Of a stretch of 64,000 nt of DNA, positions 27,311 to 38,925 are shown piece after piece. Within the stretch, counting starts at the first letter, position 1. Each line of letters opens with the position of its first letter. The position numbers were made by a program, and so were the translations under genes. The notes beneath the pieces are model-generated. The model saw only the letters and a program-made list of their open reading frames with translations. It was not told the DNA's origin and made no database searches. The DNA is from Rhodanobacter sp. T12-5 (GTDB lineage Bacteria; Pseudomonadota; Gammaproteobacteria; Xanthomonadales; Rhodanobacteraceae): assembly GCF_008329435.1 (NCBI RefSeq), contig NZ_NPKN01000001.1, forward strand, positions 744,001-808,000, given 5' to 3'.

Positions 27311-28903
27311 ATGGCACGTATTCAGAAGATTCTGGTGGTGGGCGGCGGTACGGCCGGCTGGCTGACGGCCTGTTACCTGGCCAAGGCGCTGAACAGCGCG
27401 GCCCCGGGCAGCATCCGGGTCGAGCTGGTCGAGTCGCCGAACATCGGCCTGCTCGGCGTGGGCGAGGCCACGTTCCCGTCGATCCGCGGCACCCTGGCCG
27501 CGATCGGCCTGGACGAGCGCCGTTTCCTGGTCGGCGCCAGCGCGACGTACAAGCAGGGCATCCAGTACGTGAACTGGGTGCGCGCGCCCGGCGAACCCGG
27601 GCCGGACCGTTTCTTCCACCCGTTCAACCAGCCCAGCCAGCGCAGCGGCAGCCCGGAGCTGCTGCCTTACTGGCTGCTCGGCGGCGCACCCGCGGGCACG
27701 CGGTTCGCCGAAGCGGTGAGCATGCAGGCGCACGTGGTCGAGCATGGCCGCGCACCGAAGCGCGCCGGCGATCCCGATTACCAGGGGCCGCTGAACCACG
27801 CCTACCACTTCGACGCCGCCTGCTTCGCCGCCGTGCTGGCCGAGCATGGCCAGAGCCTGGGCGTCAGGCGTCACCTGGCTACGGTGGAACGTGCCGAGCT
27901 CGACGAATCCGGGGCGATCGCGCGCATCGTCACCAGGGAAATCGGCGAGCTGAGCGCGGACCTCTACGTCGATTGCACCGGCCTGCGCGGCGCGCTGATC
28001 GGCAGCGTGATGCAGTCGCCGTTCCACAGTCGGCGCGACGTACTGTTCGCCGACCGCGCGGTGGCACTGCAGGTGCCGTACCCGCGTCCGGACGCGCCGA
28101 TCCTGCCGTTCACGCGCGCCACCGCGCAGGAAGCCGGCTGGATCTGGGACATCGGGCTGCGCAAGCGGCGCGGCATCGGCTACGTCTATTCGTCGCGGCA
28201 TACCGACGCGACCCGCGCGGAAGCCGTGATCCGCGATTACGTGGGCGATCAGGCGGCCGGACTCGACGCGCTGCACATCAAGTTCGAGACCGGCCACCGG
28301 CCGGAGCACTGGCGCCGCAACTGCGTGGCGGTGGGCCTGGCCGGCGGCTTCGTCGAGCCGCTGGAATCCACCGGCATCGCCCTGGTCGAACTGGCCGCCT
28401 ACCTGATCACCCACCTGCTGCCAGGCGACGTCGACGACATGGAACGCACCGCGCGCCGTTTCAACGAAATGATGGTCGCGCGCTACGAGCGCATCATCGA
28501 CTTCATCAAGATGCACTACTGCCTGTCGCAGCGCCGCGACCACGCGTTCTGGATCGACAACACCGATCCCGCCAGCATCCCGCAGACCCTGCAGGACCGC
28601 CTGGCGCTTTGGCGCCACCGCCCGCCGCACCGGCTGGACTTCGTCACCGACCTGGAGATGTTCCTGCCGGCCAGCTGGCAGTACGTGCTGTACGGCATGG
28701 AATTCAAGACCGATCTCGAACCGATGCGCAGCGCCTATCCGCAGATGGAGGCGGCGCAGCGCGAGTTCGCGATGATCCGGCAGATGGCCGGCCATGCGTT
28801 GAACGACCTGCCCGACCATCGCGCGCTGGTCGAGCAGCTATGTCGCGAACATGCCGAGCGGGTCGGGCAGGAAGACAGCGAGACCGCCGAACGTGTTGCG
28901 TGA
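27311..28903 (+). CDS. Flavin-dependent tryptophan-halogenase-like protein
   Basis: 530 residues from the ATG at 27311, with GGGAGG at a good distance; an upstream start at 27272 is less likely. The FAD-binding motif is clear (ILVVGGGTAGWLTACYLAKAL) together with GVGEATFPSI. The catalytic lysine context of halogenases is kept (ATYKQGIQYVNW), as is the glutamate/serine motif GGFVEPLESTG. The second signature, normally WxWxIP, reads WIWDIG here. Proteins like this accompany TonB receptors in glycan loci of Xanthomonadales and Caulobacterales and their substrates are mostly unknown. It is divergent from a TonB receptor and shares two operators with it. A true halogenase or a related flavin monooxygenase acting on a sugar-linked substrate are both possible. 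Confidence 0.82.
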   Translation: MARIQKILVVGGGTAGWLTACYLAKALNSAAPGSIRVELVESPNIGLLGVGEATFPSIRGTLAAIGLDERRFLVGASATYKQGIQYVNWVRAPGEPGPDRFFHPFNQPSQRSGSPELLPYWLLGGAPAGTRFAEAVSMQAHVVEHGRAPKRAGDPDYQGPLNHAYHFDAACFAAVLAEHGQSLGVRRHLATVERAELDESGAIARIVTREIGELSADLYVDCTGLRGALIGSVMQSPFHSRRDVLFADRAVALQVPYPRPDAPILPFTRATAQEAGWIWDIGLRKRRGIGYVYSSRHTDATRAEAVIRDYVGDQAAGLDALHIKFETGHRPEHWRRNCVAVGLAGGFVEPLESTGIALVELAAYLITHLLPGDVDDMERTARRFNEMMVARYERIIDFIKMHYCLSQRRDHAFWIDNTDPASIPQTLQDRLALWRHRPPHRLDFVTDLEMFLPASWQYVLYGMEFKTDLEPMRSAYPQMEAAQREFAMIRQMAGHALNDLPDHRALVEQLCREHAERVGQEDSETAERVA

Positions 28904-28937
28904 TCCCGGCGTAGCCGAACGTGCGATGCATTCGTCG

Positions 28938-29025
28938 CAGGAGCCCGCTCGCGGGCGATGGTCTTGTTCCGATCCACCCGAATGGAGATTCAGGGCAGGA
29001 GCATCGCCCGCGGGCGGGCTCCTGC
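28938..29025. repeat. REP pair (inverted), GGAGCCCGC family
   Basis: CAGGAGCCCGCTCGCGGGCG opens at 28938 and its near reverse complement closes at 29025. A second pair of this family is at 44948-45017. It lies between the convergent halogenase and GH39 genes. Confidence 0.85.
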
Positions 29026-29098
29026 GGGGTGGTTTCATGTGGTCGTCGCGGCTTCATACGTCCTGGCCCTGAAAGGGATGGCCGTGGTGCAAGCCGCC

Positions 29099-30655
29099 TC
29101 AACGCAGCTCGATCACCACCAGCCCCTGCACCGGCACGTCGATCGCGAGCTTGCCGTCGCGCACATCGATCGTTTCCGGCGCGGCCAGCTTGCCGGCTTC
29201 GCGCAGCTGGGCGATCTGCTGGCGACTGGGGAAGTCGGGGCGGCCCATCTGGTCGAATGCAGCGACGGCGTTGCCGTGGGTTTCATCGAGTCGCCAGACG
29301 GTGGCATGAGCGTCGGCCGGCAGGTGGCGCATGTCGAGGCTGAAGTGTTTCGGCGTGCCGACGGGTCGGCCCGGCGTGTAGCTGGCGGTGTTGCCGACGG
29401 GCGGAGCGTAGTTCCATAGCGCGATGACCACGGTGCCGTCGGCGCGCCTGGTGACCAGGGCCGAATCGGACTTCACCGCGAGGCGCGTGCCGCCGAGCTT
29501 GTGCAGCATGGCGAATGCGTTGAACGCGGGCTTGTCGATGCGGTCGGCGGCGATCAGGCCGAAGCCGCCGTAGAACGGGTTGCGCACGATACCCTGTTCC
29601 TCGAACACGTCGGAGAACGACCAGTAGCTCATGATCTCGACCTTGCCGGCGCATTCGCGGATGGTGTTGGCCATCCACGGGCCCATGAACACGGTGTCGG
29701 TGACGTTGGGCAGGTTGGCGTAGCTGGCGTTGTATTCGCTGAACACCAGCGGCATCTTCGGGTAGGGCGAGGCGGCGATTTCCTTGTGCACCTTGTCCAC
29801 GGCACGGCAGACCATGTCGGCGCGCGGGATGTTCTCGCTGGTGTGAAACACGTTGTCGGCGGTGTCGTCGCCGTAGACGTGGGTGCTGACGAAATCCACC
29901 GGTACGTTGTCGTCTTTCGCATGCTTGAGAAAGGCCGGGATCCACGCGGCCTGCGCGGTGCTGGGGCCGCCCACGCGCAGGCGCGGATTGACCGCCTTGA
30001 GCGCGCGCACGGTGTGGTCGTACAGGGTGAAGTAGGTGGACTGCGCCGGCGTGCCGGTCCAGAAGCCGATGTTCGGCTCGTTCCACACTTCGAAATACCA
30101 GCTCGCCACCTCGTCGATGCCGTAGCGCTCGACCAGGTGCCTGGCCAGTGCGCCGATCATCGCGTCCCACTCGGCATAGTCCTTCGGCGGCGCGACGTTG
30201 GGCTGGTACCAGAACGCCTGCAGCGCCTTCGGATCGGAGGTCAGCTCCGGCGGCATGAAGCCGAGTTCGACGAAGGGTTTGACGCCGTGTTCGAGCAGGC
30301 CGTCGTAGATCTGGTCGATGTAGGAAAAGTTGTAGGAGATGCGGCCCTGCGCGTCGCGCTGCACCAGGCCCACGTCGTGATCGAGGATGCCGTGGAAGCG
30401 GATATAGCCAAAGCCGGTGGCCTGGTGCACCGCGTCCAGATCCTTGCGGTAGTCGTCGCGCAGCGAGAGCGCGGCGCGGCCGGAGCCGAACATCTGTTCC
30501 CAGAAGTGCGGGAACGCCACGCCCTTCGCGCTGGCGTCGATGCGCAACTGGGTGGTGGTCGCCGCGGGCGGCGCGGCGCTGGCCGCACTGGTGAACAGCA
30601 GGGCGGTGGCGCAAACGGCCAGGGCCAGGTTGCGTAACTGTGCGGAAAGAGTCAT
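29099..30655 (-). CDS. GH39 beta-xylosidase-like glycosidase
   Basis: 518 residues with a signal peptide (LALAVCATALLFTSAASA). The TIM barrel of GH39 is recognisable: FGYIRFHGILDHD, FVELGFMPPEL, WYFEVWNEPNIGFW with the acid/base glutamate, FVSTHVYG, and VFSEYNASY with the nucleophile glutamate. A small beta domain follows the barrel. GH39 enzymes cleave beta-xylosides or related pyranosides. The 18-bp palindrome at 30721-30738 stands 66 bases upstream of the start, unlike the operators of the neighbouring loci. The gene is monocistronic and probably belongs to a xylan regulon whose regulator is elsewhere. Confidence 0.88.
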   Translation of the reverse strand: MTLSAQLRNLALAVCATALLFTSAASAAPPAATTTQLRIDASAKGVAFPHFWEQMFGSGRAALSLRDDYRKDLDAVHQATGFGYIRFHGILDHDVGLVQRDAQGRISYNFSYIDQIYDGLLEHGVKPFVELGFMPPELTSDPKALQAFWYQPNVAPPKDYAEWDAMIGALARHLVERYGIDEVASWYFEVWNEPNIGFWTGTPAQSTYFTLYDHTVRALKAVNPRLRVGGPSTAQAAWIPAFLKHAKDDNVPVDFVSTHVYGDDTADNVFHTSENIPRADMVCRAVDKVHKEIAASPYPKMPLVFSEYNASYANLPNVTDTVFMGPWMANTIRECAGKVEIMSYWSFSDVFEEQGIVRNPFYGGFGLIAADRIDKPAFNAFAMLHKLGGTRLAVKSDSALVTRRADGTVVIALWNYAPPVGNTASYTPGRPVGTPKHFSLDMRHLPADAHATVWRLDETHGNAVAAFDQMGRPDFPSRQQIAQLREAGKLAAPETIDVRDGKLAIDVPVQGLVVIELR

Positions 30656-30720
30656 GGCGGGGTCCTGTTCGACGCGTGGTGTGGCCCGGGAAGGAGTCGG
30701 GCAAGGCCTGCAACCATCAG

Positions 30721-30738
30721 GATGTAAACGTTTACATC
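30721..30738. promoter_or_regulatory. LacI-type operator GATGTAAACGTTTACATC
   Basis: A perfect 18-bp palindrome with a central CG, 66 bases before the GH39 start codon. It occurs once in the window and differs from the other two operator types. Confidence 0.75.
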
Positions 30739-30856
30739 GAGGTGGAGTTTCCTACACGTCGGGGACCGAGTCCAGTCATCCGCCACCGGGATTCCGTGGG
30801 GTCGAAAGCGATCCCGCGGCGGCGGGGCGAATCCGCCCCGCCGCCATGAAACCGGC

Positions 30857-35429
<4,573 letters not shown>

Positions 35430-35465
35430 TCCATCACTCCCGCGATGCTTTGATTTCCACGGCTG

Positions 35466-35588
35466 TCATTCCGGCGCAGGCGGGAATCGCTTTTGAGCAA
35501 AACTGCCGGTTGGCACGCTCTCGTCACGCAATCGGATGCTGCCGGCAACGCGCGAAGCCAGTGCGATTTCCGCCTGCGCGGGAATGAC
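35466..35588. repeat. Inverted repeat of the TTCCCGCGCAGGCGGGAA type (MITE-like)
   Basis: TCATTCCGGCGCAGGCGGGA on the left and TCCGCCTGCGCGGGAATGAC on the right enclose about 75 bases, with nearly complementary arms of 25 bases. The two ends are unlike the REP families elsewhere in the window. It lies between GH13 and GH31 genes. Confidence 0.75.
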
Positions 35589-35622
35589 GATGGGGGGACG
35601 AGGCACTTCGCAGCCTGGCTGC

Positions 35623-37173
35623 TCATTGCAGTACCGCCGTCGCGTAGGCCGGTATCTCCAGCCGGCCATGCTGCAGCGTGGTGCCGGGTTGGCTGTGCAG
35701 CAGCACCTTGCTGAAACGGCTGTCGTCCAGCGCTACGTCCTGCGCTTGGCCGGACAGGTTGTGCAGTACCAGCACGTGGCTGTCGGCGTCGTCGAGCTGC
35801 CATGCGGCGATGTGCGGGTTGGTCATGGCGTACTCGTGGATCGCGCCGTCGCGCAACGTGGGCACCGCGATGCGCCAATGGATCAGCATCGTGTAATAGC
35901 GCAGCAGCGAGTCGTCGGCCTCTCGCTCGGCATCCACCGAGACGGCGGGGCCGTCGCCGGCGCTGAATGTCTTCCAGCGCGTCTCGCCCGCGCCATGCGG
36001 GTCGCGATGCCAGCGCATCGGTTCGCGCAGGTCGGGGTCGGGCTTCTTGCCGCGCATGCCCAGCTCCTCGCCGTAGTAGACGAACGGCTGGCCGGGCAGG
36101 GTGAGCAACATCGCGGCGGCCATGCGCATGTGCTGCGGGTTGCCGTCGAGCTGGCTCATCACCCGTTCCTGGTCGTGGTTGGACAGGAACGGCGCATCCA
36201 CGCCCGACTTGCCGGCGACCTTGCGGTAGGCGGCATCGGTGCGCGCGAGCAGGGCGCCGAGTTTGCCGGCGCGTTCGTTGCGCGCGCTGTCGATCAGCTG
36301 CACCGCCAGCGGGAAGTCGAACACCGCACTGAGCGGCTTGAAATACGGCGCCAGCGCTTCGGCGGAATCGCGGGTCACCTCGCCGACGACGTAGGCCGCG
36401 GGATTGACTGCATCCAGGCCGCGCCGGAATTCGGACCACCAGGCAAGGTTCTTCTTGAGCGTCAGCGGATTGTCCATGTCCGCCTTGAAGTCGTAGTAGA
36501 TGTGCTGGGCGGCATCGAGACGGAAACCGTCGACGCCCTTCTTCAGCCAGTACTGGCCGAGTTTGACCATCTCCTTGCGCACCGCCGGCGTGTCGTAGTC
36601 GAGGTCCGGCATGTTGGCGGAGAAGTCGCCCAGGTAGTACGCATCGCCGAGTGCGTGCCAGCCCTGCGCGCCGGCGGCGTCCGCGGCGTGCAGGTCGGTA
36701 TGCGGGCCGGCCCAGCTGTACCAGCGGTGATACGGACTGGCGGGATCGCGCGCGGCCTTGAACCACGGGTGCTGGTCGCTGGTGTGGTTGATCACCAGGT
36801 CGATGATCACCTTGATGTGGCGCTTGTGTGCTTCGCGCAGCAGCCGTTGGAAATCGGCCATCGTGCCGTACTGCGGATTGATCGCGTAGTAGTCGGTGAC
36901 GTCGTAGCCGTGGTAGCTGGGCGAGGGGTTGATCGGCATCAGCCAGATGCCGCTGACGCCGAGCGACTTGAGGTAATCGAGTTTCGCGGTGACGCCGTTG
37001 AGATCGCCGATGCCGTTGCCGTCGGTATCGACCCAGCTGCGCACGAAGATTTCGTACCAGACGCCGGAGGATGCCGGCCGGGATGACGGGTTCGCCGCAG
37101 GCGCCGCCGTCGCGGGCAGCATCGCACAGGGGGCCAGCAGGACGAGCAGGGCAAGCAAGGAACGACGAATCAT
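35623..37173 (-). CDS. Secreted GH13 alpha-glucosidase/alpha-amylase
   Basis: 516 residues from the ATG at 37173 with AGGAG upstream; a longer frame to 37293 overlaps the halogenase gene. Signal peptide MIRRSLLALLVLLAPCAM. The barrel carries VWYEIFVRSWVDTDGNGIGDLNGV, DLVINHTS (region I), DGFRLDAAQH (region II, nucleophile), VVGEVT (region III, acid/base) and FLSNHDQERV (region IV). The opening 'DTDGNGIGDLNGV' calcium-loop motif is typical of oligo-1,6-glucosidase/alpha-glucosidase and amylase subfamilies acting on short maltodextrins. It sits between the halogenase-like gene and the GH31 gene on the same strand. Confidence 0.9.
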   Translation of the reverse strand: MIRRSLLALLVLLAPCAMLPATAAPAANPSSRPASSGVWYEIFVRSWVDTDGNGIGDLNGVTAKLDYLKSLGVSGIWLMPINPSPSYHGYDVTDYYAINPQYGTMADFQRLLREAHKRHIKVIIDLVINHTSDQHPWFKAARDPASPYHRWYSWAGPHTDLHAADAAGAQGWHALGDAYYLGDFSANMPDLDYDTPAVRKEMVKLGQYWLKKGVDGFRLDAAQHIYYDFKADMDNPLTLKKNLAWWSEFRRGLDAVNPAAYVVGEVTRDSAEALAPYFKPLSAVFDFPLAVQLIDSARNERAGKLGALLARTDAAYRKVAGKSGVDAPFLSNHDQERVMSQLDGNPQHMRMAAAMLLTLPGQPFVYYGEELGMRGKKPDPDLREPMRWHRDPHGAGETRWKTFSAGDGPAVSVDAEREADDSLLRYYTMLIHWRIAVPTLRDGAIHEYAMTNPHIAAWQLDDADSHVLVLHNLSGQAQDVALDDSRFSKVLLHSQPGTTLQHGRLEIPAYATAVLQ

Positions 37174-37252
37174 CAGGGTCTCCTGCGGCAAGCGAAGAAC
37201 GGTCCGGCGCACGGCCTGCAGCTTTCGTACTGCCGGTGTCTGTCGAGGCAGG

Positions 37253-38800
37253 TCAACTGTCCGCCTTGAAATGGCGGGCGATGAATTCGGCATGCTCCGG
37301 CATGGTCGCCACGGCGCGCTCGACCAGGGTGCGTATGTCGGTGAGAAAGCCGTCGAGCTGCACCTGCGACAGTCCGTCGGCGAGCGGGTGATAGCGGACC
37401 GGCTGGATGCCCTGGCCGATCATCACCTGCAGCCAGCCCATCGGGGTGAACAGTTCCTCGCCGTCGCGAAAGACGTGGCCGCTCTGGCGGAACAGCTCGA
37501 TCCGGTGCGCCAGGCCCTCGGGCAGTTCCATCGTCGCGCATTGCCGCCAGAACTCGGTGTCGTCGCGTTCGGTGGCGTGGTAGTGCAGGGCGATGAAGTC
37601 GCGTGTGCGCTCGTATTCGAAACGGGTCTGCCGGTTGTACTCGGCGACCAGCGAGGGGTCGAAGTTCTTGTCCGGAAACATCGTCAGCAGGCGGCCGACG
37701 GCGGACTGCATCAGGTGGATGCTGGTCGATTCCAGCGGCTCGATGAAACCGCTGGCCAGGCCCATCGCGATGCAGTTGCGGTTCCACACGTTCTTGCGCA
37801 TGCCGGTGTGGAAGCGCAGCTGGCGCGGCTCGTCCAGCGCCGGGCCTTCCAGGTGCGAGAGCAGGGTGGCCGTGGCCTCGTCGTCGCTGACGTGGCGGCT
37901 GCAGTAGACGTGGCCGTTGCTGTCCAGGTGCTGCAGCGGAATACGCCATTGCCAGCCCGCCTTTTGCGCACTGGCCTGGGTGTATGGGCGGATCGTGTCG
38001 CCGTGTTCGCTGGCGATCACCACCGCACGATCGCAGGGCAGCCAGTGCTGCCAGCTGTCGTAGCCGGTCTTCAGCGCGCCCTCGATCAGCAGGCCGCGGA
38101 AGCCCGAGCAGTCGATGAACAGGTCGCCGGCGACGGTCTCGCCGCTTTCCAGCCGTATCGATTCGATGAAGCCGTCGATCTCGCGCAACGCCACGTCGAC
38201 CACCTTGCCCTCGGTGCGCACCACGCCGCGTTGCTCGGCATGCCGACGCAGCAGCTGGCCGAACCGCGCGGCGTCGAAGTGGTAGGCGTAGCGGATGCCG
38301 GTGAGCGGACTGTCGCCGACCTTGTCCATGCGCGCGAAACGGTTGAGGTTGGCCGCCTGTGCGTTGATCGAGTACGCCCACAGGTCGGGCACGGAATTCC
38401 CGCGGCGGCTGGCCGCTCCGGCGCTCGCGTCACTGGTGCGTTCCTGCAGGTCGCGCAACCAATAGTGCTGGAAGCCGGCCAGGCCCAGCGGCAGGCCGAC
38501 GTCGCTGAAGGCGTGCAGGTAGGTATCGCCGATCCGGCGCCAGTCGTTGAACTGCACCGCGAGCTTGATCGTGCCGCGGCTGGCCTTGAGCAGTTCGTCC
38601 TCGTCGATACCGAGGAACTTGCTGACGTGGCGTATCTGCGGAATGGTCGCCTCGCCCACGCCGACGATGCCGATCTCGCTGGATTCGACCAACCGGATCT
38701 GCACCTGCGAGCCGAGTGCCTGGGAAAGCAGTGCCGCCGTCATCCAGCCGGCGGTGCCTCCGCCGACGATGACGACATGGCGGATGCGTGGATCGTTCAT
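37253..38800 (-). CDS. Flavin-dependent tryptophan-halogenase-like protein (alpha-glucan locus)
   Basis: 515 residues from the ATG at 38800, with AGGAG upstream; an outer start at 38839 is less likely. FAD-binding VVIVGGGTAGWMTAALLSQAL and GVGEATIPQI are followed by the lysine-bearing GTIKLAVQFNDW. The halogenase signature WQWRIPLQ (WxWxIP) and the SGFIEPLESTS motif are both intact, so all hallmark residues of flavin-dependent halogenases are kept. It lies downstream of the MalA-like TonB receptor (behind a terminator) and directly upstream of GH13 and GH31 genes. The substrate is unlikely to be free tryptophan in this context; flavin reductase would have to come from elsewhere. Only about a third of its residues seem to match its paralogue at 27311. 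Confidence 0.85.
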   Translation of the reverse strand: MNDPRIRHVVIVGGGTAGWMTAALLSQALGSQVQIRLVESSEIGIVGVGEATIPQIRHVSKFLGIDEDELLKASRGTIKLAVQFNDWRRIGDTYLHAFSDVGLPLGLAGFQHYWLRDLQERTSDASAGAASRRGNSVPDLWAYSINAQAANLNRFARMDKVGDSPLTGIRYAYHFDAARFGQLLRRHAEQRGVVRTEGKVVDVALREIDGFIESIRLESGETVAGDLFIDCSGFRGLLIEGALKTGYDSWQHWLPCDRAVVIASEHGDTIRPYTQASAQKAGWQWRIPLQHLDSNGHVYCSRHVSDDEATATLLSHLEGPALDEPRQLRFHTGMRKNVWNRNCIAMGLASGFIEPLESTSIHLMQSAVGRLLTMFPDKNFDPSLVAEYNRQTRFEYERTRDFIALHYHATERDDTEFWRQCATMELPEGLAHRIELFRQSGHVFRDGEELFTPMGWLQVMIGQGIQPVRYHPLADGLSQVQLDGFLTDIRTLVERAVATMPEHAEFIARHFKADS

Positions 38801-38865
38801 GTCATGGCTCCTGCGCATGCCGTTTTCGTTCTCGCGCAACCACGGTCGCGGATGCGCGGATCAGG

Positions 38866-38900
38866 AAAAAAAGCCCCGCTGGACAGAGCGCAGCGGGGCA
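38866..38900 (-). terminator. Rho-independent terminator of the MalA-like receptor gene
   Basis: Read on the minus strand, GCCCCGCTGCG and AGCGGGGC form a stem and TTTTTTTCC follows. It lies 26 bases after the receptor stop and separates it from the halogenase-like gene. Confidence 0.88.
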
Positions 38901-38925
38901 TCAGGGGAGTCACATTTGGTGGGGC

